This document shows positions 1-7,721 of a stretch of DNA of 64,000 nucleotides, one piece after another; positions within the stretch are counted from its first letter, which is position 1; each line of letters starts with the position of its first letter. The DNA comes from Mesorhizobium sp. M1E.F.Ca.ET.045.02.1.1 (lineage in GTDB: Bacteria; Pseudomonadota; Alphaproteobacteria; Rhizobiales; Rhizobiaceae): NCBI RefSeq assembly GCF_003952485.1, contig NZ_CP034447.1, forward strand, positions 7,206,501 through 7,270,500. The letters run 5' to 3'. A program made the position numbers and the translations under genes. The notes under the pieces were generated by a model that was given only the letters and a program-made list of their open reading frames with translations, did no database searches and was not told where the DNA came from.

Positions 1-105
1 GACGATCTCCTCCGCCGCCTCATCCTCAATGTCGATATCTGGGTCGACATCGGGCGGCAGGTCGTCGGCGGCGGCGTTTTGTCCGTGTTTTTGGGCGGGA
101 CTCAT
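1..105 (-). CDS. Partial CDS, probable N-terminus of excinuclease UvrC
   Basis: The reading frame begins with an ATG that overlaps the stop of the upstream SDR gene (ATGA arrangement) and stays open for 35 codons to the window edge. The visible peptide is a polar, strongly acidic leader (MSPAQKHGQNAAADD, then an Asp/Glu/Pro-rich run). Rhizobial UvrC proteins carry such an acidic N-terminal extension before the GIY-YIG domain, and an SDR gene directly upstream of uvrC is a familiar order in Mesorhizobium relatives. No catalytic domain is visible, so the name rests on context only. The four-base overlap suggests translational coupling to the SDR gene. Confidence 0.45.
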   Translation of the reverse strand, partial: MSPAQKHGQNAAADDLPPDVDPDIDIEDEAAEEIV

Positions 106-866
106 TCCACCATGCCTGTCACATCGGGCGTCTGCCACGCAAGATGCTGGCCGCCATCGAGCGCGATCATCTGGCCGGTCACCGAGCGCGCTTCCCAGAG
201 ATAGCGGATGGTGGCGCCGAATTCCGGCAATTGCGGGCCGCGCTTCAGGATCAGGCCCTCGACTTGGCTTTCGAAATCATCGTCGTCCTGGCGCTTGTTC
301 TTGAGCGTCGGTCCGGGACCGATGGCGTTGACGCGGATGCGGGGTCCAAGCGCCTGCGCCAGCATTTGCGTCTGCGTCCACAAGGCCGATTTCGACAGCG
401 CATAGGAGAAGTAGCGCGGCGTCGGCCGCCAGACGCGCTGGTCGATTATGTTGACGATCAACCCCTCGGCGCCGCCCGGCAGCTCACGAGCGAAGTTCCG
501 CGCCAGAAGCGCCGGGGTCTTCACATGGATGGCGAAGTGGCGGTCCCAGGCCCGCCAGTCGAACTCCTCGACGCGGTCGTCGACGAATAAAGAGGCGTTG
601 TTGACGAGCAGCGTGACCGGACCAAGGGCGGCCTCGGATCGGCCGACGAGATCGCCGACGGCGTCCATGTCGGTGAGGTCGGCAGCAACCACGGCGGCGC
701 GGCCGCCCTCGCTCCTGATGCGATCGGCCAGGGCCTCGGCCTCGGCTCCCGAACGGTTGGCATGGATGGCGACGGCAAAACCGTGCCTGGCCAGATCCTC
801 GACGATAGCCCTGCCGATCCTTCTCGCCCCACCCGTCACCAGCGCCACGCCAGCGGCTTCTTTCAT
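102..866 (-). CDS. SDR family oxidoreductase
   Basis: This is a classical short-chain dehydrogenase/reductase of about 254 residues. It has the N-terminal dinucleotide-binding motif TGGARRIG, the NNAS motif, and a catalytic region where Tyr and Lys appear as YALSK, followed by the C-terminal GQMIALDGGQHL segment. The TGGARRIG pattern and the size recall pteridine-reductase or FolM-like SDRs, but the substrate cannot be read from sequence. I chose the ATG giving MKEAAGVALVTGG because it is preceded by GAGG at a good distance; a TTG five codons earlier is the only upstream alternative. It overlaps the next gene, so the two are probably co-transcribed. Confidence 0.85.
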   Translation of the reverse strand: MKEAAGVALVTGGARRIGRAIVEDLARHGFAVAIHANRSGAEAEALADRIRSEGGRAAVVAADLTDMDAVGDLVGRSEAALGPVTLLVNNASLFVDDRVEEFDWRAWDRHFAIHVKTPALLARNFARELPGGAEGLIVNIIDQRVWRPTPRYFSYALSKSALWTQTQMLAQALGPRIRVNAIGPGPTLKNKRQDDDDFESQVEGLILKRGPQLPEFGATIRYLWEARSVTGQMIALDGGQHLAWQTPDVTGMVE

Positions 867-1279
867 GTTGTCAATCCTCAATCGGCTTCACGATTCCGGG
901 AAGCCGGCACAATATGACGGACCAAGGTGTTAAACACCATTTCCACCTGGGGCGGGAATATGGCGAAGCGGCCGGCACGCACGCTTGCCCGGCCCGGATT
1001 CGGGTCCGTCATAATTCAATATATGCCGCCGGACCCCTTGAACCAAGCGGTGTGCAGCGCAACATGATTAGCCTGCTGACATTCGCTGTTGCGAAGATGC
1101 AACGTCACCTTTCGGCCTCATTCGCGCCGGGGAATGACCCAAGTTCAGGTTCGCTTCAGCCGCATTTCAGCACGACATTCGGAACCGTTGAACGCCAGGC
1201 CCGTTTATCCCCCCGGACGGGCCGGGGCATTCATGAACATAAAAAGCCTCGTGTCTTGTGGCTTAAGGAGTAAACAACA
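867..1279. other. Intergenic region between divergent SDR and outer-membrane genes
   Basis: About 410 bases without a convincing gene; a short forward frame starting at 914 has no recognisable features. It must hold the promoters of both flanking genes. The outer-membrane gene appears to have a leader containing a perfect inverted repeat, GGCCCGT at 1198-1204 and ACGGGCC at 1217-1223, with a 12-base loop. A strong ribosome binding site (AAGGAG) lies just before 1280. I could not identify a convincing -35/-10 pair. Confidence 0.5.
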
Positions 1280-1936
1280 ATGCAAGCCAATCTCAAGTTT
1301 GCGCGGCCGCTGGCGGTTGCGCTCGGGCTCTTCGCCCTCGGCGGTACCGCCTATGCCGCGGACGTGGTTTCGGAAGAGCCGCCGGCCCCCGCCCCGGTCG
1401 CCGAACTCCCCGTCGCTTCCTGGGCCGGTCCCTATGCCGGTATCAGCCTAGGCTACGGCTTCAGCGGCCATGCCGATGCCAGGGATCAGGGCGTCAATGT
1501 GAAGACCAAGGGCTTCATCGGCGGCGTCTTCGGCGGCTATCAGTGGCAGCAGGAGAACTTCGTCTACGGCGCTGAAGCCGATCTCGGCTATAACGGCGTC
1601 AAGGGCGATAGCGCCGGCATCCATGCCAAGGGCGGCCTCGAGGGCTCGCTGCGCGCTCGCCTCGGTTACTCCGTGACCCCGGAAATCCTGCTCTATGGCA
1701 CCGGCGGTCTTGCCGCCAAGAACCAGAAGATCACGGATGACCTCCTCGGCACCAACGAAAGCAAGGCTATGCTGGGCTGGACGGCCGGCGTCGGCTCCGA
1801 CATCAAGATCACGGACAACGTGTTCGGCCGTGTCGAGTACCGCTACACCGACTACGGCGACAAGGACTTCGGTGCAACCGGCAACGTCAAGTCGAAGGAC
1901 AACCGCGTCACCTTCGGCGTCGGTATGAAGTTCTAA
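1280..1936 (+). CDS. Outer membrane beta-barrel protein, Omp25/Omp31-like
   Basis: A 218-residue porin-like small barrel of the Omp25/Omp31 family of Rhizobiales and Brucella. It has a signal peptide ending in AYA before ADVV, a short Pro/Ala linker, then alternating strands including WAGPYAGISLGYGF, GGVFGGYQWQ, a YRYTDYGDKD segment and a C-terminal VTFGVGMKF that ends in phenylalanine, as expected for BAM-dependent insertion. The ATG follows AAGGAG. It is monocistronic: a clear terminator follows at once. The likely place of action is the outer membrane, with a structural or host-interaction role in the family; no specific substrate can be assigned. Confidence 0.9.
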   Translation: MQANLKFARPLAVALGLFALGGTAYAADVVSEEPPAPAPVAELPVASWAGPYAGISLGYGFSGHADARDQGVNVKTKGFIGGVFGGYQWQQENFVYGAEADLGYNGVKGDSAGIHAKGGLEGSLRARLGYSVTPEILLYGTGGLAAKNQKITDDLLGTNESKAMLGWTAGVGSDIKITDNVFGRVEYRYTDYGDKDFGATGNVKSKDNRVTFGVGMKF

Positions 1937-1960
1937 GTCGTCCAAGCCACGACACGGAAA

Positions 1961-1987
1961 AGCCGGGCCTCGCGCCCGGCTTTTTTT
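1961..1987 (+). terminator. Rho-independent terminator of the outer-membrane gene
   Basis: AGCCGGGC at 1961-1968 pairs with GCCCGGCT at 1974-1981 across a five-base loop, followed by a run of T. It sits 24 bases after the outer-membrane gene stop and before the convergent GFA gene. Confidence 0.9.
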
Positions 1988-2009
1988 GTTGGTCTGAGCA
2001 ACCCAGACC

Positions 2010-2435
2010 TTAACGCGTTTCGGTGGGCGAATGACCTGACGGCTGTTGCTGGAAACCCTCATGGGCAGGAATCGACGACAGCCGGTCGAGCCATTTCATC
2101 CGCGAGCGTATGAGGACCTGCGCATCGGGCAGGTAGTCCTCTGGATTCGCCATGGTGGCGGCGTGAACGTGGATCTCATGAGGCCATCTGTCGGAACGGA
2201 AATAGAGCCTCGTGCCACAGGACGGGCAGAACCCGCGAAAGGTGTTCGGGCTGCTTTCATAGTGCCTGATGTCACCGGTCCAGCTCAGTTGCTCCGGCCT
2301 CATGCCAAGGAAGGCCGTCAGCGGGGCGGACGTGGCGCGCTGGCAATCGGCGCAGTGGCAGACCAGGTTGCGCGTGACACTGCCGGAGTATGTCCAGATC
2401 ACGGCCCCGCACATGCAATGTCCGCTGAGTGCCAT
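2010..2435 (-). CDS. GFA family zinc-binding protein
   Basis: A 141-residue protein of the GFA family (glutathione-dependent formaldehyde-activating/centromere protein V fold). The zinc ligands are visible in order: HCMCGAV near the N-terminus, CHCADC around residue 27, and CPSCG around residue 71. The family name derives from one formaldehyde-adduct enzyme, but most members have no proven reaction, so the specific activity is unknown. The ATG is preceded by a strong GGGAGGGAG ribosome binding site. It is convergent with the outer-membrane gene and not clearly part of an operon. Confidence 0.9.
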   Translation of the reverse strand: MALSGHCMCGAVIWTYSGSVTRNLVCHCADCQRATSAPLTAFLGMRPEQLSWTGDIRHYESSPNTFRGFCPSCGTRLYFRSDRWPHEIHVHAATMANPEDYLPDAQVLIRSRMKWLDRLSSIPAHEGFQQQPSGHSPTETR

Positions 2436-2521
2436 TGCTCCCTCCCCTGGCCCGCACGTTCCTTAAAACCAGCTCAACCGATACTGACACATCACAGTCC
2501 GCAAAGCGGCGGGAGAGCGGC

Positions 2522-2902
2522 TTACGCGCGCTTCTTTGCGACCTTGGCGGATTTGACCTTCGGCGGCAAAGTTTCGACGAAGGCCAGCGCGAGGTCGAGC
2601 CAGGCGCGGAGGTCCGCGTCGGCAACCGTGCCTTCCGGCGCGACTTGGACATAGCCTTCCATCGAGCGCCCACCCATTTCCATCGGCCGCGCATGGGGCC
2701 GTGCGGCCGCGGCCGCATGCGCGGCCTTCCCAACGCGAACCAGCAGCCCGCGCTTCGAGGTTCCGATCAGCATGTTGCCGTTGATCATGAAGCAGGTGCC
2801 GCCGAACATTTTTTGTTCGGTGAATTGACGTTGGCCGAGCGCCGCGCGCAGGCGCTCGACCATCGGGTCGGGCGCGACGCTGTTCTTGACTGATTTCGCC
2901 AT
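2522..2902 (-). CDS. TfoX/Sxy N-terminal domain protein
   Basis: A 126-residue protein with the TfoX N-terminal domain: FTEQKMFGGTCFMINGNM followed by a strand-rich region (LLVRVG) and a C-terminal helix rich in Lys and Ala. The FGG.C(F)M pattern is the family signature. In gammaproteobacteria TfoX regulates competence; stand-alone N-domain proteins of this kind in Rhizobiales have no established role. I start at the ATG giving MAKSVKNSV, which has GGTGAG upstream; the frame continues further upstream but that part lies over the LysR remnant and is not coding-like. Confidence 0.8.
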   Translation of the reverse strand: MAKSVKNSVAPDPMVERLRAALGQRQFTEQKMFGGTCFMINGNMLIGTSKRGLLVRVGKAAHAAAAARPHARPMEMGGRSMEGYVQVAPEGTVADADLRAWLDLALAFVETLPPKVKSAKVAKKRA

Positions 2903-2978
2903 GCTCACCGTCCGTCGCGATTTGCCGAGACAGGCAAGCACGGAAGCCAGTGGCGGTTCAAGAGGCGGGCCGAGCGCT

Positions 2979-3374
2979 TCATCTTCGGACCCGCTTCCTC
3001 TCTGCCGCCGCCAGGAAATCCACGAAGGCGCGCATCTTGGCCGGCCTGAAGCGGGCTGGTGGAAAGACGGCATGGATGCCGCCGGTGGGCAGGCTCCAGT
3101 CGGCGAACACCCGCACGAGGCGGCCTTCGGCGATTTCGTCCTCGACGGCGAAGTCGGGAAAGATGCCAAGCCCGATGCCGGCCAACACGCAAGCCTGCAC
3201 CGCCGGCGTCTTGTCGCAGACGACGACCGGATTGAGTTCCGGCAAGACCGTCTCGCCGTCCTTCGAAAACAGCCATTGGCCGACGCCGCGCAATTGCGCA
3301 TTGCCAACCCATGGCAGCGATTTTGCAAGCCTGGGGCTGGCATTCGGCGGCAGGCTGGCCGCCAGAGGCGGCCG
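2979..3374 (-). pseudogene. LysR-family regulator remnant (C-terminal part only)
   Basis: The frame encodes the C-terminal effector-binding half of a LysR-type regulator: the segment ACVLAGIGLGIFPDFAVEDE, then LVRVFADW, and a final FPPARFRPAKMRAFVDFL helix, which matches the usual end of the fold. Going upstream the frame reaches a TGA at 3375-3377 and the MmyB-type regulator gene begins its coding end at 3416, so no helix-turn-helix domain exists. Only about 130 of roughly 300 residues remain. An internal ATG could give a 104-residue peptide, but function is unlikely. Confidence 0.75.
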
Positions 3375-3415
3375 TCACCGGCTCTTTGTCGCGGGCCGCC
3401 GGACATGGCGGCCCA

Positions 3416-4270
3416 TCATTTTGCGGAGCGGGACTCGATCAACGACTGGATGCGTTCGGCGTCCGCGCGCGTAACCGGATTGTAGACGATCATGCCGAGC
3501 TCCGGACGGCCGTCGACCGCGAAGACCGAGAATTCCAGCTCGATCAGCCCGATCTCGGGATGCCGCAGGCGCTTCACGCCTTCGCCATGCGCGGCGACGA
3601 CGTCATTGTCCCGCCACAGCGCCGCGAACTCCGGACTCGCCCGGGAAAGCTCCTCGACGAGTTCGGTAACCTCGGCGCCGGCGCCGGCGCGGACGGCATC
3701 GGCCCTGAACGAGCCGACCACGAAGCGGGCGACGCTCTCCCAGTCGTCCTGCGCCTCGCGCACGCGCGGGTTGCCAAACATCAGGCGCAGGATGTTGCGT
3801 TGCTCGCGCGGCAGCTTGGAATAGTCGGTCAGCATCGCCGCCGCGGCGCGGTTCCAGGCGACCACATCCCATGTCGCGGTCTTGATGATCGCCGGACTGG
3901 GGTCGAATGCGTCGAGGACGCGCTGCAGGCGCGGCGTCACGCTATCGACGTTTCTGTACCGGACCTCCGGCGGCCGCCCGAGGCCCAGCATGAACAGGTG
4001 CTCGCGTTCGGGCTCGGTCAGCATCAACCCGGTCGCGATGCGGTTCAGCACATCGGCGGACGGTGCGCCGCCCCTGCCCTGTTCCAGCCAGGTATACCAG
4101 GTCGGGCTGATATTGGCGCGCTGCGCCACCTCTTCGCGGCGCAGCCCTTGCGTGCGCCGCCGCCCCGTGGCGAAGCCGAAGGCGGCGGGATCGAGGCGCA
4201 TGCGACGATCGCGAAGAAAGGTGCCAAGCTTGTTGGTCGTCTCGACGGGCATTGCGATCCTGTTGGCCAT
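3416..4270 (-). CDS. XRE-type regulator with MmyB-like ligand-binding domain
   Basis: A 284-residue transcription factor. Residues about 12-85 form a helix-turn-helix with the family hallmark RRRTQGLRREEVAQRANIS and WYTWLEQGRG; residues about 105-275 match the MmyB-like PAS-type ligand domain (VVAWNRAAAAML, then a W-rich core and EFSVFAVDGRPEL). Members of this family often repress or activate a divergent oxidoreductase gene and bind a fatty-acid-like or other small ligand. That arrangement holds here: an SDR gene lies divergently 80 bases away, and a perfect palindrome sits between them. The ligand is unknown. Confidence 0.9.
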   Translation of the reverse strand: MANRIAMPVETTNKLGTFLRDRRMRLDPAAFGFATGRRRTQGLRREEVAQRANISPTWYTWLEQGRGGAPSADVLNRIATGLMLTEPEREHLFMLGLGRPPEVRYRNVDSVTPRLQRVLDAFDPSPAIIKTATWDVVAWNRAAAAMLTDYSKLPREQRNILRLMFGNPRVREAQDDWESVARFVVGSFRADAVRAGAGAEVTELVEELSRASPEFAALWRDNDVVAAHGEGVKRLRHPEIGLIELEFSVFAVDGRPELGMIVYNPVTRADAERIQSLIESRSAK

Positions 4271-4280
4271 TATACCATGA

Positions 4281-4296
4281 TAAAGTCACTACTTTA
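4281..4296. promoter_or_regulatory. Palindromic operator TAAAGT-CACT-ACTTTA
   Basis: A perfect inverted repeat of six bases per arm with a four-base spacer lies between the divergent regulator and SDR genes, 11 bases before the regulator start. A TATAGC element at 4308-4313 could be the -10 of the SDR promoter, which would place the palindrome across the -35. Autoregulation and control of the SDR gene by the MmyB-type regulator is an inference. Confidence 0.6.
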
Positions 4297-4350
4297 ACAG
4301 AATGAGCTATAGCGCAAGAAAGGCCTCCGAACAACCACAGGAGACCTCCC

Positions 4351-5253
4351 ATGCGTGTATTCCTTACCGGCGCGACCGGTTTCATCGGTTCCAGAATCGT
4401 GCCCGAGCTCCTTGCCGCCGGGCACCAAGTGCTTGGCCTGACCCGCTCCGAGGCCGGTGCGCGGTCGCTTGCAGCGGCCGGCGCCGAGCCTCACCGCGGC
4501 GACATCGAAGACCTCGACAGCCTGCGCGACGGCGCGGCGAAATCGGATGCGGTGATCCACACCGCCTTCGATCACAATTTCTCGAATTTCGTGGCGAATT
4601 GCGAGAAGGACAAGCGCGTCATCGAAGCGCTTGGCGACGCGCTCGCCGGCTCGGACCGGCTGCTCATCATCACGTCGGGCGTCGGCATGGGCTCCGCCGA
4701 GCACGGACAGCCGGCGAGGGAAGACGTGTTCAACACCGACCATGCCAACCCGCGCATCCTGTCGGAGCTTACCGGCGCGGCGATGGCCGAGAAGGGCGTG
4801 AAAGTCTCGGTGGTTCGGCTGCCGCAGGTGCATGACACGGTGAAGCAGGGCCTGATCACACCGCTGATCGAGCAGACGCGCGCCAAGGGCGTGTCGGCTT
4901 ATCTTGGCGAGGGTCGCAACCGGTGGTCCGCGGCACACGTGCTCGATGTCGCGAGGCTCTACCGTCTGGCGCTGGACAAGCAGGAAGCCGGCGTGCGCTA
5001 CAACGCCGTCGCCGAGGAAGGCATTTCCATGCGCGAGATCGCGGAAGTGATCGGCGGCGGGCTCAACGTACCGGTGGTATCGCTCCCACAGGAAGAGGCA
5101 GCGGATCATTTCGGATGGCTTTCAATATTCGCGGCCATGGACTTGCCGGCCTCGAGCGAATGGACGCGTGCGCATCTCGGCTGGCAGCCGACCGGACCTG
5201 GTCTCATCGCCGACCTGGAGCTGATGGATTATTCGCAAGCGGCAGCGGCCTAA
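4351..5253 (+). CDS. NAD(P)-binding SDR oxidoreductase, extended type
   Basis: A 300-residue atypical/extended SDR with an N-terminal Rossmann motif GATGFIG at residues 7-13, followed by a typical TRSEAGARSL segment that reads the adenine ribose side. The central region GAEPHRGDIEDLDSLR and the later RWSAAHVLDVARLYRLAL segment match NAD-dependent epimerase/dehydratase-like oxidoreductases found next to MmyB-type regulators. The classical YxxxK pair is not obvious, as in atypical SDRs. The ATG follows AGGAG. The stop codon is the first three bases of a dispersed repeat. Expression is probably governed by the divergent regulator through the palindrome upstream. Confidence 0.88.
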   Translation: MRVFLTGATGFIGSRIVPELLAAGHQVLGLTRSEAGARSLAAAGAEPHRGDIEDLDSLRDGAAKSDAVIHTAFDHNFSNFVANCEKDKRVIEALGDALAGSDRLLIITSGVGMGSAEHGQPAREDVFNTDHANPRILSELTGAAMAEKGVKVSVVRLPQVHDTVKQGLITPLIEQTRAKGVSAYLGEGRNRWSAAHVLDVARLYRLALDKQEAGVRYNAVAEEGISMREIAEVIGGGLNVPVVSLPQEEAADHFGWLSIFAAMDLPASSEWTRAHLGWQPTGPGLIADLELMDYSQAAAA

Positions 5254-5356
5254 AGCGCGTCGCGATCTTTCAGATTCGCTCCATGCGCTTTAGGTTTTTG
5301 ATTTTACGCATGTCTTTGTCCCGAAACCGGTTCCCACTTTCGGGAGACATGCTTTA
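5251..5356. repeat. Dispersed double-hairpin repeat, copy 1
   Basis: A 106-base element that begins TAAAGCGC and ends GCTTTA and folds as two hairpins: TAAAGCGC (5251-5258) with GCGCTTTA (5285-5292), and GCATGTCT (5308-5315) plus TCCCGAAA (5319-5326) with TTTCGGGA (5338-5345) and AGACATGC (5345-5352). A nearly identical copy lies at 12298-12403. It resembles the palindromic intergenic mosaic elements of rhizobia. Its first three bases are the stop codon of the SDR gene. Confidence 0.85.
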
Positions 5357-5413
5357 ACCGGCTTCCGAGGCGGTTCGGCAATCCAGCCGAATCGCCTCTC
5401 GTTCCATGGTGCG

Positions 5414-6121
5414 CTAGGCGCGCAGCAGATCCGCCAGGCTGTCCGACTTCTCCACCTTGTCGGTGAGGTCGAGCCCGGACAGCAGATCGACCAGGTGGCT
5501 GTTCATCAGGGCCGCGGCGTCGGCGCTGTTGCCGGCTTCGATCGCGTCGACCAGCGCGTGATGGGCGTGCTTCTCGCAGGTTGCATCGCGGCGCTTCCAA
5601 TAGAGCGCGATGATCAGCGAGGAATGCGAGACGAGATCGCGCACGAAATTGGTGAACACCGAATGCGCCGCGATCTCGGCGATGCCGACATGGAAGCGCG
5701 CGGACAGCATGATGGCGTCGCTGTCGCGACCGGCGTGCAGCGCCTCGTGCTCCTTCTCCAGGTGGGCCCGCAGCTGCGCAATGTCCGAAGGCACCGCCGC
5801 CTTGGCGGCAAGGGCCGCCACCTTGGGCTCGATCAGGGCGCGTGCCTCGAACACTTCCCGCGCCTCGATCTTCGACGGTTGGGCGACGAAGGCGCCGCGA
5901 TTGGGCTCCAGCCGCGCCAGCCGGTCATGGGCAAGCGCTTGCAGGGCAGCGCGGACGACAGTGCGGCTCACCGAATAGATCGAGGCCAGCTCGTCCTCCG
6001 GCAGCTTGGTGCCCGGGGCGAGTCGATGGCTGACGATGGCGTCTCTGAGGCCATAATAGATCGGCGACCAGCGCGCTGCCGGCCTGTCGTCGCGATCGTC
6101 TTCCCTGAGTACCGTCAACAT
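5414..6121 (-). CDS. GntR family regulator, FCD (FadR) subfamily
   Basis: A 235-residue regulator. The N-terminal winged helix-turn-helix reads PGTKLPEDELASIYSVSRTV and VRAALQALAHDRLARLEPNRGAFVA; the C-terminal FCD domain contains the metal-binding His set within FHVGIAEIAAHSVF and the HHALVDAIEAGN helix. FCD regulators bind small carboxylates or related ligands and dissociate from TNGTNNNACNA-type palindromes. It lies at the downstream end of a co-directional racemase/Liv-transport run, 119 bases after the racemase stop, so it may be the last gene of that operon and its controller; a matching ATTGTATACAAT site lies upstream of the first gene. Confidence 0.9.
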   Translation of the reverse strand: MLTVLREDDRDDRPAARWSPIYYGLRDAIVSHRLAPGTKLPEDELASIYSVSRTVVRAALQALAHDRLARLEPNRGAFVAQPSKIEAREVFEARALIEPKVAALAAKAAVPSDIAQLRAHLEKEHEALHAGRDSDAIMLSARFHVGIAEIAAHSVFTNFVRDLVSHSSLIIALYWKRRDATCEKHAHHALVDAIEAGNSADAAALMNSHLVDLLSGLDLTDKVEKSDSLADLLRA

Positions 6122-6240
6122 GTTTTCAATGCGCAGGCCCTATCCGGCCTGATCTGCCCCCAAATCGCCAGCGGCCGGTCCAATCTAATGGCGCTCGCGC
6201 CCCGGTCAATCCCGAGGCATCCGATCTCCTAGGGCCAATG

Positions 6241-6987
6241 CTAGCCCGGCGAACCAGCGCCCATCGGCGATGCAGACGCAAATATGCCAGCGAACCGCTT
6301 GCCGCGCGGGGCGGCATAGCCGCCTACCTTCGATGTCCTCAAGCCGACCTTGAACAGGCTTTCGGCCAGCGTGACCGCGCAGACCACGCCGTCGAGCACG
6401 GGGACGCCGTGCTCCTCCGACAGGCTGTGCGCAAGGTCGGCCATGCCGGCGCAGCCAAGCACGATCGCCTCGGCGTGATCCTCGCGGATGGCGCGCGCGA
6501 TTTCGTCCGAGATCTTGTGCCTTGCATTCGAGCCGGGCTGTTCGAGGTCGAGCACGGCGACCTCCGACGAGCGCACCTTGGCGCAGCGCGAGGCGAGGCC
6601 GTATTTCGCCAGATTGTGCTCGATGGCGGGAACCGAGCGGGCAAGCGTGGTGACGACGCTGAACTTGCCGGCGACGAGGCTGGCGAGGTGGAAGGCCGCC
6701 TCGCCGATGCCGATGACCGGAGCTTCCGTCACGCAACGCGCGGCATCGAGCCCGGTGTCGTCGAAGCAGGCGATCACATAGGCGTCCGCCGCCGGCGCCT
6801 TGCCCATCTCGGCGATGATGCCGGGAATGGCGAAGACCTCGTCGAAATAGCCCTCGATGCTCGGCGGGCCATCGGCCGGATTGACGGCGACGATCTCGGT
6901 GCCCGAGGACGCAACGCTTTCCGCCGCCTTGCCGATCTTGGCGGTCATCGACGCGGTCGTGTTGGGGTTGATGACGAGCATGCGCAT
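6241..6987 (-). CDS. Aspartate/glutamate/hydantoin racemase family protein
   Basis: A 248-residue member of the Asp/Glu/hydantoin racemase family. It begins MRMLVINPNTTASMT, the family hallmark, and keeps the two active-site cysteines in ACFDDTGLD and LGCAGMADL, so racemisation by a two-base Cys mechanism is expected. Hydantoin or allantoin racemases of this length are typical; the exact substrate is open. An ATG with GAGG nine bases upstream sets the start. It follows the LivF gene by 11 bases, which points to a pathway that imports a hydantoin-like or other amide compound and racemises it in the cytoplasm. Confidence 0.88.
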   Translation of the reverse strand: MRMLVINPNTTASMTAKIGKAAESVASSGTEIVAVNPADGPPSIEGYFDEVFAIPGIIAEMGKAPAADAYVIACFDDTGLDAARCVTEAPVIGIGEAAFHLASLVAGKFSVVTTLARSVPAIEHNLAKYGLASRCAKVRSSEVAVLDLEQPGSNARHKISDEIARAIREDHAEAIVLGCAGMADLAHSLSEEHGVPVLDGVVCAVTLAESLFKVGLRTSKVGGYAAPRGKRFAGIFASASPMGAGSPG

Positions 6988-6998
6988 TAAAATCAGCC

Positions 6999-7721
6999 TC
7001 AGATCTCGCCGCCGAGATAAAGACGCTTGACCCGGTCGTCGCTCAGCAATTCGGCGGAGTTGCCGCTCAGCGCGACGCTGCCGGTGGTCAGCGCGTAGGC
7101 GCGCTGCGAAATGCGGAGCGCCATGCGGGAATTCTGCTCGACCAGGAGGACGCTGACTTTCTCGTCGCGGTTGATGGCGACGATCGAGCGGGCGATGTCC
7201 TGGACGAGCTTGGGCGCGACGCCGAGCGACGGCTCGTCGAGCAATAGGAGCTTTGGTTTCGCCATCAGCGCGCGGCCGATGACCAGCATCTGCTGCTCGC
7301 CGCCGCTCATGGTGCCGGCGGCCTGCGAGAAGCGCTCCTTCAGCCGGGGGAAGCGACCCAGCACCATCTCCATCGTCGCCGCGATCTCGGCCTTGCTGGA
7401 ACGGGTGAAGGCACCCATCAGGAGATTGTCCCTGACCGTCATAAAGGGGAAGACGCGGCGCCCTTCCGGCACCATGGCGATGCCCATCTTGACGATCTCG
7501 TCCGGGGCGGCGCCGTCGATGCGCTTGCCGCTGTAGTGGATCTCGCCCGACCTGATCTTGCGCAGGCCGGTGATGGCGCGAAGGATCGACGACTTGCCGG
7601 CGCCATTGGCGCCGATCAGGGCGACGGTCTCGCCTTCATTGACCTCGAGCGAGACGCCCTTCAGCGCGTAGACGTGATCGTAATAAAGCTCGACGCCGGC
7701 GAATTTGAGGATCTGGTTCAT
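6999..7721 (-). CDS. livF: Branched-chain amino acid/amide-type ABC transporter ATPase LivF
   Basis: A 240-residue nucleotide-binding subunit of the Liv/urea type. Walker A is GANGAGKSS, the signature is MSGGEQQML, and Walker B is LLLLDEPSLG, all intact; the length is normal for LivF. It overlaps the LivG gene by four bases (ATGA), which implies coupled translation. It energises import through the LivH/LivM permeases with LivG at the inner membrane. The substrate is set by the periplasmic binding protein of the same operon and by the racemase context, so this system may carry an amide or hydantoin rather than leucine. Confidence 0.92.
   Translation of the reverse strand: MNQILKFAGVELYYDHVYALKGVSLEVNEGETVALIGANGAGKSSILRAITGLRKIRSGEIHYSGKRIDGAAPDEIVKMGIAMVPEGRRVFPFMTVRDNLLMGAFTRSSKAEIAATMEMVLGRFPRLKERFSQAAGTMSGGEQQMLVIGRALMAKPKLLLLDEPSLGVAPKLVQDIARSIVAINRDEKVSVLLVEQNSRMALRISQRAYALTTGSVALSGNSAELLSDDRVKRLYLGGEI

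Noticed and set aside
914..1273. A 119-codon forward frame in the gap before the outer-membrane gene
   Set aside because: It has no ribosome binding site or recognisable features and covers the expected promoter region.
2010..2435. A functional link between the GFA protein and the fghA unit at 62 kb
   Set aside because: They are 59 kb apart, GFA family members are mostly not formaldehyde enzymes, and nothing else connects them.
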